The position numbers were made by a program, and so were the translations under genes. Under the pieces are notes generated by a model. That model was not told the origin of the DNA. It was given only the letters and a program-made list of their open reading frames with translations, and did no database searches. Below are positions 44,512-53,655 of a stretch of DNA of 64,000 nucleotides, one piece after another. Source of the stretch: Acidobacteriaceae bacterium (GTDB lineage: Bacteria; Acidobacteriota; Terriglobia; Terriglobales; Acidobacteriaceae); contig PMWW01000164.1 of the NCBI GenBank assembly GCA_003165795.1, forward strand, positions 42,719-106,718, read 5' to 3'. Positions within the stretch are counted from its first letter, which is position 1; each line of letters starts with the position of its first letter.

Positions 44512-45168
44512 TCACGCGGGTTTCTGAACTGGCCGGGACCTGGGGCGGTCCTTGCCGCGTCGCTTGTAGCGCAGCCAGTAGTACAAAGCTACCAGTCCGG
44601 CCACGACTGCGAGCGCGATCAAGACGTAGAGCAGCGGCTGGTAATACTTTCCGAGCCAGCGGAGAATGTGGCTTCCATAGTGGAAGCCCAGATAAGCCAG
44701 CAGAGTATAGCGCACACCCCGCCCTAGCGTCAGTGCGGTCAAGAACTTTCTGCGCGGATATTGCAGCGCTCCAGCGGCGATAAGGATGGGAACGATGGGC
44801 ATGGGAGGGGGACAGACGGCGCTGACCGCAATCGACCAGAATCCATAGCGACGAAAGATGCGGTAGACCTGAGCGACGCGCTTTTTCGAGAGTCTCTTCT
44901 CCAACGCGCCCTCGCCGCCCTTGAGGCCGAGGCGATAGGTGACGTATCCGCCGAGAACGCCGCCGATAGTCGCCATGATGGCGTAGTACCACCAGGGTTC
45001 ATGTCGCGCCGCCGCCAGCAGAATGGTGGATGCGTCCATGCTGCCGGGAAGAGGAATTACAGAGTTGTCCAGCAGACCCAGCGCAATCAGCCCTGGACCG
45101 CCAAAGCGCCGAACAGCGTGCCAGATCGTCTTCTTAACCGTGGCGGCAGCGAGGAGATAAATCGTCAT
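44512..45168 (-). CDS. DedA/VTT-domain membrane protein
   Basis: 218 residues with several membrane helices. LGLLDNSVIPLPGSMDASTILLAA, MATIGGVLGGYVTYRLGLKGGEGALE, FRRYGFWSIAVSAVCPPPMPIVPILIAAG and FLTALTLGRGVRYTLLAYLG together match the VTT/DedA family. Recent work links this family to lipid scrambling, including undecaprenyl phosphate recycling. The C-terminus is a helix plus a basic tail (RYKRRGKDRPRSR). Inner membrane; monocistronic. Confidence 0.85.
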   Translation of the reverse strand: MTIYLLAAATVKKTIWHAVRRFGGPGLIALGLLDNSVIPLPGSMDASTILLAAARHEPWWYYAIMATIGGVLGGYVTYRLGLKGGEGALEKRLSKKRVAQVYRIFRRYGFWSIAVSAVCPPPMPIVPILIAAGALQYPRRKFLTALTLGRGVRYTLLAYLGFHYGSHILRWLGKYYQPLLYVLIALAVVAGLVALYYWLRYKRRGKDRPRSRPVQKPA

Positions 45169-45274
45169 CTGTCAGTAAGGCGGCGGAAGCTCTCTTCCTT
45201 AGAAGCAGAACAGACCATGAAGGAGCAGGTCAAACGCTAAATGACAACCGGGATCTGGAAGAAATTGCTCTGAA

Positions 45275-46120
45275 TTATTTTCGCGCGCTGCCAAACGCTA
45301 CCGGACCGAGAAAGCGGAGATCGGGCGGCGCGGGAATCAGCCCTATTTCAGCCGAGTATTGCAGGAACAGCTTGAGGCCGGCGTGGTTCTCGCGATCCAG
45401 GAAGTAGTGGATGTTCTCGGTCAGGTAGCTGCGGATGTCGGCTTCGCCGAGGTGCAGCTTCGGAGACCATTGTCGCGCAATGGTGTCGACGTGCTCAGGC
45501 TGCAGACCGTGGTCACGCGATTCTTGAAAAAGCTTGGCCAGGTCCAGGCCTTTCGGCTTACGAGCGAGCGAATCCAGTCGCAAAGCCCAAAATGCGAAGA
45601 CAAATGCGTGGCCCGTGGCTTCGCGCCACAAGTGCGCCAAATCGTAAAAGTGGTAGCCAGGAATCGACTCGACTTCCAGAGCCGCATCTCCGATGAGCAG
45701 TGCGGCGTCGTGCTCCCTTAGCATTGCTTCCAGTTGAGGAACGTGGGGCGTCAACTCGCGCGGGCCGCCAAGAAATTTCGCGAACAGCACCTGCAAAAGA
45801 GCAACTGAGGTTCGCGACGAGGTGTCGGTCGCTACCGTGCGTATGTCTTCGATTGGCTTCTTGCTGACCAGCAGGATGGAGCGCACCCTGTCCTTGGAAG
45901 CTATGGCAATGTTGGGGAGAATCACCAAGCCTGGGATTTGCGCATAGGTGAAGGCCGGAATGATGCCGATGTCGGCCTGGTTCGAGCCCAGCGCAGTGGC
46001 GCAGGCGGAGGGAATCGTGTATTCGATTTCGAAATCCCGGCCGGCGTCGCCGTGTTCGAAGTCCCACATCAGGGGTGCGGTATTGAGAAAGGAAATGGCA
46101 GAGATACGTAGGCCCGGCAT
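45275..46120 (-). CDS. mqnA: chorismate dehydratase MqnA
   Basis: 281 residues with a periplasmic-binding-protein-like fold. ISAISFLNTAPLMWDFEHG is the usual start. CATALGSNQADIGIIPAFTY, VRSILLVSKKPIEDIRTVATDTSSRTSVALLQVL and LLIGDAALEV are MqnA signatures. It converts chorismate to 3-enolpyruvylbenzoate, the first step of the futalosine route. Not adjacent to mqnC, so the pathway is scattered here. Cytoplasmic. Confidence 0.92.
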   Translation of the reverse strand: MPGLRISAISFLNTAPLMWDFEHGDAGRDFEIEYTIPSACATALGSNQADIGIIPAFTYAQIPGLVILPNIAIASKDRVRSILLVSKKPIEDIRTVATDTSSRTSVALLQVLFAKFLGGPRELTPHVPQLEAMLREHDAALLIGDAALEVESIPGYHFYDLAHLWREATGHAFVFAFWALRLDSLARKPKGLDLAKLFQESRDHGLQPEHVDTIARQWSPKLHLGEADIRSYLTENIHYFLDRENHAGLKLFLQYSAEIGLIPAPPDLRFLGPVAFGSARK

Positions 46121-46302
46121 GAAGGATTGAGTCTAACAAAACGATGTCGTGGGGGCGGCAGAAGTCATTGCGTAACCCAGGGCTGTGGCCGCATATCCCT
46201 CCGCTTCGCTTCGGTGGGATGATAAATGCATATTACGAACGTGGGACTTCTCACCAGGCCCTTAGCGACCATTCACCCGGTTCAGTGACGAGCATCCTTG
46301 AC

Positions 46303-46324
46303 GGTAACCAGCCTTAAGGTTACC
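46303..46324. promoter_or_regulatory. GGTAACC/GGTTACC hairpin before dprA
   Basis: A perfect 7-bp inverted repeat with an 8-nt loop that is centred on CCTTAAGG ends 37 bases before the dprA start. It could be an operator or leader hairpin. The rest of 46121-46349 shows nothing else. Confidence 0.4.
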
Positions 46325-46361
46325 CTCCGCCCAAAGGTTAATTAATCACGTGGAGTCTGGC

Positions 46362-47534
46362 ATGAACGCTGAAGCACCCGTCCGGGCGGAAGATTTTGCC
46401 CTCGCTCGCAAGTTGCAGTGGCTGGCCCTTTCCTTGACGCCGGGAGTCGGTGCGGGCCGAGGCCGGAAGTTAGTGGAGCGCTTCGGCGGCATTGATCGGC
46501 TGTACAGCGCATCGCTGACGGAGCTGGAAGCGGCTGGACTGCCCGCCGCGGCGGCGCAAAGCATCGCGCTGGGGAAATCGCTGGAATTGGCTGCAGCGGA
46601 ATACGACCATGCCCGCGACGAGGGTGCGTCGATCATCGTGCCGGGTGACGCAGAGTTTCCTCGGCGGCTGCTGGAAATCTATGATCCGCCGCTCGTGCTT
46701 TATCTTAAGGGACGCGCAGAAATTATAGACCAGCCGGGAATTGCGGTCGTTGGGACGCGGCATCCGACGCCTTATGGCGTGGGCATGGCCGAGCGGCTGG
46801 CCTGCGACCTGGCGGCTCGCGGACTCATCATATTTAGCGGCATGGCCCGCGGAGTCGATACCGCCGCTCATCGCGGCGCGCTGAATGCTCACGGTCGCAC
46901 CGTTGCCATCTGGGGCACGGGAATCGACGTTGTCTATCCCAAAGAAAACCAGAAGCTCACGGAGCAGATCCTCGCTTCGGGTGGGGCGGTCCTCAGCGAG
47001 TTTCCGCTGGGCACCTTTCCGGCACCGCAGAATTTTCCCATTCGCAACCGGATCATTAGTGGCATAGCGGTCGGCGTCCTGGTCCTCGAGGCCGGAGAAT
47101 ATAGCGGAACCCGGGTGACCGCCCGTTGCGCGCTGGAGCAGGGAAGAGACGTCTACGCGGTCCCCGGCAATGTGACCAACAAGCTCTCCTGGGGACCTAA
47201 CACGCTGATAAAGCAGGGCGCTGCGCTGGTGGCCACCTGGGAAGACGTGTGGGAGGAGTTGCCGGCGGATACGCGCCTGGCGCTGACCCCTCCGGAACAG
47301 CCTGCATCGGAGGAGCAGGGTCCGGCATCACTCTTTCAAGGGGCGGAACTGCCGCCTCACGAAAAAAGGATATTAGCATTATTGCGTTCGGACGAGTCCA
47401 CCCACATCGACGTGCTGGTCGAGCGTTTGGCTTCCCATCTGTCTTCGTCGGAGATATTCAGCGCTCTCTTCGAGCTGGAGTTGAGCGGCCGGATCAAAGC
47501 GCTGCCGGGGAAGTATTACGTGAAGGCGATGTAG
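46362..47534 (+). CDS. dprA: DNA-processing protein DprA
   Basis: 390 residues from the ATG at 46362, with GGAG six bases upstream. A GTG at 46350 is an alternative. An N-terminal helical domain (LSLTPGVGAGRGRKLVERFGGIDRLY) precedes the Rossmann core: IAVVGTRHPTPYGVGMAERLA, SGMARGVDTAAHRGAL, GTGIDVVYPKEN, ALEQGRDVYAVPGN. A C-terminal winged-helix region follows (HEKRILALLRSDESTHIDVL). DprA loads RecA onto incoming single-stranded DNA during transformation, which suggests possible natural competence. Confidence 0.94.
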   Translation: MNAEAPVRAEDFALARKLQWLALSLTPGVGAGRGRKLVERFGGIDRLYSASLTELEAAGLPAAAAQSIALGKSLELAAAEYDHARDEGASIIVPGDAEFPRRLLEIYDPPLVLYLKGRAEIIDQPGIAVVGTRHPTPYGVGMAERLACDLAARGLIIFSGMARGVDTAAHRGALNAHGRTVAIWGTGIDVVYPKENQKLTEQILASGGAVLSEFPLGTFPAPQNFPIRNRIISGIAVGVLVLEAGEYSGTRVTARCALEQGRDVYAVPGNVTNKLSWGPNTLIKQGAALVATWEDVWEELPADTRLALTPPEQPASEEQGPASLFQGAELPPHEKRILALLRSDESTHIDVLVERLASHLSSSEIFSALFELELSGRIKALPGKYYVKAM

Positions 47535-47554
47535 GCGGCGCGTAGAGACTTCGC

Positions 47555-48063
47555 GGCCATCAGCCGTCAGCCGTCGGCTTTCAGCTAAAACCAAGAATTT
47601 GGGAAGGGGGGTGAACTGTGCAAGACTTTCGAAATCTGGAGGTGTGGACCAAGGCACATCGTTTGACGCTGGAAGTGTATCGGTTGACTTGAAGGCTTTC
47701 CGAGATCAGAAGTGTTTGGTCTGTCCAGCCAAATTCGGCGTGCGGCCTCGTCGGTCGCTACAAACCTGGCGGAGGGATGTGGGCGAACTCAACCAGAATT
47801 CGGAAGGTTCGTTCAGATCGCGTTCGGCTCGGCCTGTGAGGTGGAATACCAACTTTTGTTAGCACACGATCTTGGATTTCTTGCTTCTCAACCCTACGAG
47901 GATATGAATGCGAACGTGATCGAAGTGAAGCGCATGTTGAATTCGCTGTTGAAACGTATCCACCGCGACATAGGACATAACCCAACTGCAACACTTAGCG
48001 GCCCTAGTAAGGTACTGAGCCGTAGTGGTTTAGCTGAGAGCTGACGGCTGACGGCTGACGGCC
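47555..48063. repeat. heptamer-built inverted-repeat cassette around a four-helix-bundle gene
   Basis: The left arm (47555-47589) and the reverse complement of the right arm (48029-48063) are each exactly five 7-base units long. They match at 32 of 35 positions. The dominant unit is AGCCGTC. The arms enclose one small gene and nothing else, and sit directly between dprA and topA. No transposase is present, so if mobile it depends on another element. Confidence 0.75.
47618..48044 (+). pseudogene. frameshifted four-helix-bundle (23S rRNA intervening-sequence type) protein gene
   Basis: The GTG at 47618 opens QDFRNLEVWTKAHRLTLEVYRLT and then meets TGA at 47690-47692. Shifting by one base gives the expected continuation GFPRSEVFGLSSQIRRAASS, VATNLAEGCGRTQPEFGRF, VQIAFGSACEVEYQLLL. 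This is the small helical protein family often encoded in 23S rRNA intervening sequences and elsewhere. One extra T in ACTTGAA (about 47689-47690) explains the break. It could be a true pseudogene, a sequencing error, or programmed. The 3' end runs into the right repeat arm. Confidence 0.78.
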
Positions 48064-48064
48064 A

Positions 48065-48086
48065 GGTTTCGCCGTACGGCGAAACC
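48065..48086. promoter_or_regulatory. perfect 22-bp palindrome upstream of topA
   Basis: Half-site GGTTTCGCCGT followed by its exact reverse complement starts one base after the inverted-repeat cassette and ends 41 bases before the topA start codon. It may be an operator, a terminator stem for the cassette, or part of the element end. Confidence 0.5.
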
Positions 48087-48127
48087 GTGCTAGCTTCTAA
48101 ACGTAATCCGCAATCATTGAGGTTCCA

Positions 48128-50668
48128 TTGGCAAAAGGCTTAGTCATCGTCGAATCGCCGGCAAAAGCGAGGACGATCCAAAAATATCTAGGCTCGGGCT
48201 ACGAGGTGGAAGCCTCGCTCGGGCACATCAAAGACTTGCCCAAGAAGTCGCTCGGGGTCGATCTCGACAACCACTTCGCCACCGAGTATGTCGTCATTCC
48301 CGGCAAGGAAAAAGTGGTCGCCAGGCTGAAGAAGCTGGCGAAAACGGCGGATGCCATCTATCTGGCGCCCGATCCGGACCGCGAAGGCGAGGCCATTGCC
48401 GCGCACCTGGCCGAGGAGCTCGGCGGCGATCGGGTTGACGGGAAGAAAACCAAGAAGAGTGCGGTCATCATCCGCCGGGTGACCTTCAACGAGATCACCA
48501 AGCGCGCCGTGCAGGAAGCCTTTCTGCATCCGCGCGACATCGACACCAACCTGGTCGATGCGCAGCAGACCCGGCGCGTCCTCGACCGGCTGGTCGGTTA
48601 CCAGATTTCTCCGCTGCTGTGGGACAAGGTGCGTCGCGGCCTGTCAGCCGGACGCGTGCAGACCGTCGCTCTGCGCCTGATTGTCGAACGCGAACGCGAG
48701 ATCAAGGCGTTCATCAAGGAAGAGTACTGGACCATCGACGCGCATCTGCAAGGTCAGAAGCCGCCGGCATTCGACGCCCGGTTCGTGGGTATCGGCGAAG
48801 AGAAGACGGCCATCCCGAACGGCGAAGAGGCCGAAAAGATCAAGACCGCACTGGAGACGGCTGACTGGGCTGTCCGTTCGGTCGATACGCGCGAGCGCCG
48901 CCGCAGCCCCGCAGCGCCGTTCACCACCAGCAAGTTCCAACAGGACGCTTCGCGCAAGCTGCGTTTCAGCGTGAAGCGCGCCATGATGATCGCCCAGCGC
49001 CTGTATGAAGGCATCGATCTGGGAGGCGAAGAAGGCACCGTCGGACTCATCACCTACATGCGCACCGACTCGCCTCAGGTGTCGAACGACGCGCTGGCCG
49101 AAGTGCGCGAGTTCATCGGCAAGGATTTTGGCAAGGAGTTTCTGCCCGAGTCGCCAAACACCTACAAGTCAAGAAAAGCGGCGCAGGAGGCGCACGAAGC
49201 GATTCGCCCGACTTCGGTGGCTCGGCATCCCGATTCGGTCAAGCAGTTCCTGCAGGAAGACGAGTTCAAGGTCTACAAGCTCATCTGGCAGCGCTTTGTG
49301 GCCTCGCAGATGAATCCCGCGGTCTTCGATCAGACGACCGTGGATATTGACGCGAGAAACGGTAACGAAATTTACCGCTTCCGCGTGACTGGTTCGGTGC
49401 TGAAGTTCGAAGGCTTCCTCAAAGTCTATGAGGAGTCGAAGGACAGTAAGGACGAAGAAGATGAGGCGCTCAAACACAAGTTGCCGCTGCTGGTTGCAGG
49501 TCAGAAGCTCACGCTGAAAGGCTTGAGTCCGGAGCAGCATTTCACCGAGCCGCCTCCGCGCTTCAACGAGGCGTCGCTGGTGAAGGAGTTGGAAGAGCGC
49601 GGCATCGGCCGGCCCTCGACCTACTCTGCCATCATCAGCACCATTCAGGAGCGCCAGTACGTGCAGAAGATCGGCGGGAGATTTATCCCCACCGAGATCG
49701 GCCTGGTGGTTACCGACCTGTTGGTGGAGAACTTCAAGGACATCTTCGATCCGCAGTACACGGCGAGGCTGGAGGAAGAACTCGACGAGATTGAAGACGG
49801 CAAAGAACGCTGGACGGACGCCTTGGCCGAGTTCTACAAGAAGTTCGAGAAGGAACTCCATTACGCCGAAAAGCACATGGAGAACGTCAAGCGGATGGAG
49901 AAGCCGACCGACGAGAAGTGCGAACGGTGCGGCTCGCCGCTGGTCATCAAGTGGGGCAAGCACGGCTCCTTCTACGCCTGCAGTTCCTACGACAAGACCG
50001 ATCCCAACAGTTGCACCTTCACCAAGGAAAATCCCATCGACCTGCCCGACCTGGATTCCGCCGACGTGCAGGAGACCACGCAGGAAGAGTATTGCGAGAA
50101 CTGCGGCCGTCCCATGGTGCTGAAGCGCGGGCGGTTTGGGCAGTTTATGGCATGCACCGGTTATCCGGATTGCAAGACCACGCGCCGGCTCGATCAGGCG
50201 AAGAAAGTGCCGGACATTCCGCTCGATGAGAAGTGTCCGGAGTGCGGACGTAATCTTCTGCTGCGCCATGGCCGGTTCGGGGAATTCACTTCCTGTAGCG
50301 GTTATCCGGAATGCAAGTGGGTGAAGCAGAACTACATTGGAGTGAAGTGTCCAGAGTGCAAGACCGGCGATCTGGCGGAGAAGAAAGCGCGCCGTGGCAA
50401 TTTGTTCTACGGCTGCTCCAATTATCCCAAGTGCAAGTTCACCTCGGCGTATAAGCTGGTGGCCGAGCCGTGTCCCGAGTGTGGCAGTCCCTATCTGCTG
50501 GAGAAAAACCTGAAGTCGGGAAGCTTCCTGGTTTGTCCCAACAACAAGCGGACGGAGAGCGCGGACAGCGACGAGCCCAAGCGCCGCGGGAAGAAGAAAA
50601 TCGCTGATGAAAGCCCGGTTAAATGTGATTATTCACGGGAAGTAAAGCCCGAAGCTGTGGCATCATAG
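48128..50668 (+). CDS. topA: DNA topoisomerase I
   Basis: 846 residues, TTG start after TGAGGTTCCA. The TOPRIM domain opens LVIVESPAKARTIQKYLG and has DPDREGEAIAAHLAEEL. RRVLDRLVGYQISPLLW and VGLITYMRTDSPQVS follow, the latter with catalytic Tyr310. GRPSTYSAIISTIQERQYV closes the core. From about residue 595 to 820 there are five Cys4 zinc ribbons (the first CERCGSPLVIKWGKHGSFYAC). It relaxes negative supercoils in the cytoplasm. Five ribbons is more than the three of E. coli TopA. Confidence 0.96.
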   Translation: MAKGLVIVESPAKARTIQKYLGSGYEVEASLGHIKDLPKKSLGVDLDNHFATEYVVIPGKEKVVARLKKLAKTADAIYLAPDPDREGEAIAAHLAEELGGDRVDGKKTKKSAVIIRRVTFNEITKRAVQEAFLHPRDIDTNLVDAQQTRRVLDRLVGYQISPLLWDKVRRGLSAGRVQTVALRLIVEREREIKAFIKEEYWTIDAHLQGQKPPAFDARFVGIGEEKTAIPNGEEAEKIKTALETADWAVRSVDTRERRRSPAAPFTTSKFQQDASRKLRFSVKRAMMIAQRLYEGIDLGGEEGTVGLITYMRTDSPQVSNDALAEVREFIGKDFGKEFLPESPNTYKSRKAAQEAHEAIRPTSVARHPDSVKQFLQEDEFKVYKLIWQRFVASQMNPAVFDQTTVDIDARNGNEIYRFRVTGSVLKFEGFLKVYEESKDSKDEEDEALKHKLPLLVAGQKLTLKGLSPEQHFTEPPPRFNEASLVKELEERGIGRPSTYSAIISTIQERQYVQKIGGRFIPTEIGLVVTDLLVENFKDIFDPQYTARLEEELDEIEDGKERWTDALAEFYKKFEKELHYAEKHMENVKRMEKPTDEKCERCGSPLVIKWGKHGSFYACSSYDKTDPNSCTFTKENPIDLPDLDSADVQETTQEEYCENCGRPMVLKRGRFGQFMACTGYPDCKTTRRLDQAKKVPDIPLDEKCPECGRNLLLRHGRFGEFTSCSGYPECKWVKQNYIGVKCPECKTGDLAEKKARRGNLFYGCSNYPKCKFTSAYKLVAEPCPECGSPYLLEKNLKSGSFLVCPNNKRTESADSDEPKRRGKKKIADESPVKCDYSREVKPEAVAS

Positions 50669-50739
50669 TCTCTCTGTGGTTTCGCTAAAAATTCGCCCGG
50701 CCACTGTGCCGGGCATCATTTTGAAAGGTAGGTGAGGAT

Positions 50740-51231
50740 ATGGCAGAAAAAGTGAAGGGCGTGCCCGAAGGAACTCACAGCATCACCGCGCATCTGATCG
50801 TGAACGATGGTTCCAAAGCTGTGGAGTGGTACAAGAAGGCATTCGGAGCGACGATCGCCGGCGTTCATCTCACTCCGGATGGCAAGGTAATGCACGCCGA
50901 AGTGAAGATTGGGGACTCCAGGCTAATGTTGGCCGACGAGTTTCCGGGCTTTGGCTGTGGTTCGCCGAAGACGCTGGGGGGCAGCCCCGTGGTGTTGAAT
51001 CTTTACTCGGAAGATGTGGACCATTTGTTCAACCAGGCGGTTGCCGCCGGCGCAACCGTTACCATGCCGCTGGCAAACCAGTTCTGGGGCGACCGCTACG
51101 GCCAGATCACCGATCCTTTCGGTCACCGCTGGGCGCTGGGACAGCATGTGGAAGACGTTACGCCCGAAGAGATGGAGCGCCGCGCCAAGGAAGCTTTCGC
51201 GCACATGCCGAAACCGCCCCAACAAAAGTAG
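50740..51231 (+). CDS. VOC-superfamily (PhnB/glyoxalase-like) protein
   Basis: 163 residues. GTAGGTGAGG lies upstream of the ATG. HSITAHLIVNDGSKAVEWYKKAFGA, HAEVKIGDSRLMLADEF and NLYSEDVDHLFNQAVAAGA, then FWGDRYGQITDPFGHRWALGQH, are typical of the PhnB-like branch of the vicinal-oxygen-chelate fold. Reaction unknown. Cytoplasmic. Confidence 0.88.
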   Translation: MAEKVKGVPEGTHSITAHLIVNDGSKAVEWYKKAFGATIAGVHLTPDGKVMHAEVKIGDSRLMLADEFPGFGCGSPKTLGGSPVVLNLYSEDVDHLFNQAVAAGATVTMPLANQFWGDRYGQITDPFGHRWALGQHVEDVTPEEMERRAKEAFAHMPKPPQQK

Positions 51232-51330
51232 CGTTTGCTGAAGTCGATTCGGACTGGCAAACAATCGCAAGTCAATCAGGAAGCCGTCGCAACCACGGCT
51301 TTTCCAACCTAGATCCAATCTGGAGGATTC

Positions 51331-51792
51331 ATGAGCAACTCGCAAGCCAATCAGCAAGATGCCGAACTCATCCTGAAACTTTATGATTTGCGCCGCGAGC
51401 CCGTAATGCGCGAAGCGCGAAACTTCGTGGCCACTTTTTCGCCAGCATCCATTGACGATGTGCTGGCCGTTGTCTCGAACTTCGGCGTCAAAGAAAACGC
51501 ATATCTGCGGCAAGTGTACGGCTACTGGGAGATGGTAGCGGCGTTGATTGTTCACGGGACCCTAAATGCGGCGCTCGCCTACGACACGCTGCAGGAAATG
51601 TATTTTGTCTACTCGATCATGCAGCCGTATGTCGAGGAGTTCCGCCAGAAGGCAAACGCGCCTGAATTCTTGAAGAACGTGCAGAAGGTCGTGGAAAGTT
51701 CTCCCGAAGGCAAGGAGCGCATTACGGTCATCCGGAAGCGCATGGCCGAATTCGCTCGCATGCGAGCCGCGACAGCCAAGCAGGGAGCCTAA
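51331..51792 (+). CDS. helical protein of unknown function
   Basis: 153 residues, GGAGGATTC before the ATG. Almost all helical: AELILKLYDLRREPVMREAR, ENAYLRQVYGYWEMVAALIVHG and a basic C-terminal helix. The middle resembles the DUF4760-type pattern, but I would not insist. No signal peptide. Convergent with the mlaF-like gene, its stop overlapping that gene's end by 4 bases. Confidence 0.6.
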   Translation: MSNSQANQQDAELILKLYDLRREPVMREARNFVATFSPASIDDVLAVVSNFGVKENAYLRQVYGYWEMVAALIVHGTLNAALAYDTLQEMYFVYSIMQPYVEEFRQKANAPEFLKNVQKVVESSPEGKERITVIRKRMAEFARMRAATAKQGA

Positions 51793-52634
51793 CTCAAATA
51801 CTCGCGAATGTAGGGATCGTTGCAGCGCAGCAGGTCTGCAGCGGTCCCTTCAAAAATGATTTTGCCGTCGCGAAGAATCAGGAACTTGGTGTGAACATCG
51901 CGGGAGGTGCCGTTAGCGATCGGCACCATCTTGTTCTGCTCGCGATCGAAGTAGTGGCTGGCCATGGTAAACGCGTCCTGCAGACGATGGGTGACCAGTA
52001 GGGAGCTGGTCTGGTAAACGTCGCGCTGCTTCACGATCAGCTCGATAATAGTGTTGGACGTCACCGGATCGAGTCCGCCGGTGGGCGAGTCGTAGAGCAG
52101 CACTTCGGGCTGGGTGATGATGGCGCGCGCAATCGCCACTCGTCGCCGCATGCCGCCGGAAAGCTCCGCCGGAAACAGCTTGACCGTGTGCTCCAGTTCG
52201 ACGAAGCGCAGGGCTTCCAGCACGCGAGCGTGGATCTCATCCGTGACCCGTCCGGTTTCCTCGATCAGACGATAGGCAACGTTCTCCTCAACGGTCAGCG
52301 AATCGAACAACGCGCTTTCCTGAAACACCATTCCAATCTTGCGGCGAAGCGCAAACAGCTCCTGCTCCGGCATTTGGGTGATGTCACTGTCGAGAAATTT
52401 AATGACACCCGAGTCGGGCTTCAACAAGCCCATGGCGAGTTTTAGGATTAGAGTTTTTCCGGTGCCTGCGACCCCCATCAGGATTTTGGTTTCGCCCCGC
52501 GGCAGTTGGAACGAAATACCCTCCAGCACGGGATGATCGAAGGCGATGGCAACATCTTCGAAGCGTATGACGGGCTCTCCCGAGGCGGACACGGAAGGCT
52601 GGAGTTGCTCCAAGGGTGGGGCAAGGATCGACAT
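51789..52634 (-). CDS. mlaF: MlaF-like phospholipid ABC transporter ATPase
   Basis: 281 residues from the ATG at 52632-52634, 5 bases after the permease stop. Walker A is GVAGTGKTLILKL, the Q-loop region is VFQESALFDSLTVEENVAY, the signature is LSGGMRRRVAIARA, Walker B is LLYDSPTGGLDP and the switch is LVTHRLQDAF. ALFDSLTV is characteristic of the MlaF/Ttg2A branch. It powers lipid transport between inner and outer membranes together with MlaE. No MlaD or MlaC gene follows here. Confidence 0.9.
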   Translation of the reverse strand: MSILAPPLEQLQPSVSASGEPVIRFEDVAIAFDHPVLEGISFQLPRGETKILMGVAGTGKTLILKLAMGLLKPDSGVIKFLDSDITQMPEQELFALRRKIGMVFQESALFDSLTVEENVAYRLIEETGRVTDEIHARVLEALRFVELEHTVKLFPAELSGGMRRRVAIARAIITQPEVLLYDSPTGGLDPVTSNTIIELIVKQRDVYQTSSLLVTHRLQDAFTMASHYFDREQNKMVPIANGTSRDVHTKFLILRDGKIIFEGTAADLLRCNDPYIREYLS

Positions 52635-52639
52635 GGTGG

Positions 52640-53443
52640 TCAGTACTGGAACACTCCCATCAATAGCCGGGTGATGAAGAAATCGCTGACCAGAATGAGC
52701 ACCGAGGCCGCCACCACCGCCTGCGTGGTCGCCCTGCCCACGCCCTGCGTGCCGCCCTTGGCCGATAGTCCGTAATAGCAGCCGATACTGGCGATGATGA
52801 AGCCGAACATCACCGGCTTGCACAAGCCCATGAAGACGTCGCCGAAGCGTAGCGCCTGGTAAGCGGTGGTCCAGTACTGGTTGGCATCGAGTCCCAGCAG
52901 CATGTAGGAAATCATGAAGCCGCCAGTCAGTCCGACCAAGTCGGAGATGATGCTGAGAAAAAACAGCATGACCGAGCTGGCGATCACGCGTGGCGTAACC
53001 AATTTCTTGGAGGGATCTACTCCCATGGACCGCATGGCGTCAATCTGCTCGGTCACTTGCATGGAGCCCAGTTCGCTGGCCATGCCGCTGGAGTTGCGCC
53101 CGGCCACCATCAAGCCGGTCAGCACCGGCCCCAGCTCTCGCACCATGGAGAGCGACACCAGCTTTCCCGTCAACGAAAGCGATCCGAACTGTTGCAACGT
53201 GCTGGAGGTCTGCAGCGCCAGAACCGCGCCGGTAAAAAAACCGGTGAGGACGACGATGGGCAGCGAGCCCACACCGATGAGATCGGCTTGCATGATGGTG
53301 TCCGCGAAATAGCGAGGACGCGCAAACACGTTGCTGAGTGATCGGCCGGCGAGCAGGGAGTAATCCTGCACCGCCGTAACTTGTTCCTTCGCAAACTCTG
53401 TAGGCGAGAAGATGGGCATCCTGGGACCGAAATCGGCTATCAC
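52640..53443 (-). CDS. mlaE: MlaE-like ABC transporter permease
   Basis: 267 residues from the first ATG (53443), or 259 from 53419; neither has a strong ribosome site. The MlaE fold is clear: LPIVVLTGFFTGAVLALQTSS, FGSLSLTGKLVSLSMVRELGPVLTGLMVAGR, SGMASELGSMQVTEQIDAM and the last helices with GCYYGLSAKGGTQGVGRATT. It forms the inner-membrane channel of a phospholipid transporter with the MlaF-like ATPase just downstream. Confidence 0.92.
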   Translation of the reverse strand: MIADFGPRMPIFSPTEFAKEQVTAVQDYSLLAGRSLSNVFARPRYFADTIMQADLIGVGSLPIVVLTGFFTGAVLALQTSSTLQQFGSLSLTGKLVSLSMVRELGPVLTGLMVAGRNSSGMASELGSMQVTEQIDAMRSMGVDPSKKLVTPRVIASSVMLFFLSIISDLVGLTGGFMISYMLLGLDANQYWTTAYQALRFGDVFMGLCKPVMFGFIIASIGCYYGLSAKGGTQGVGRATTQAVVAASVLILVSDFFITRLLMGVFQY

Positions 53444-53655
53444 CGAAATATACCAGAGCCCTCACGGGATCACGATCACCGCCTTGAATTGGGAGCGGGA
53501 GGATTTTGCCGGAGGAATGCTCAACGAGCCGCGCGATCATTTTTTTTCGGCTCAAGGCCGCGAAACCACCAATGACAACATTCGCGACTTTGCACCTGGG
53601 CCGTGGTTGATTTAGTATGCAATCCCAAGTTGCGCGGCAGCAGAGGAGGCCGCCT

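Noticed and set aside
49169..50269. A 366-codon minus-strand frame
   Set aside because: Antisense of topA.
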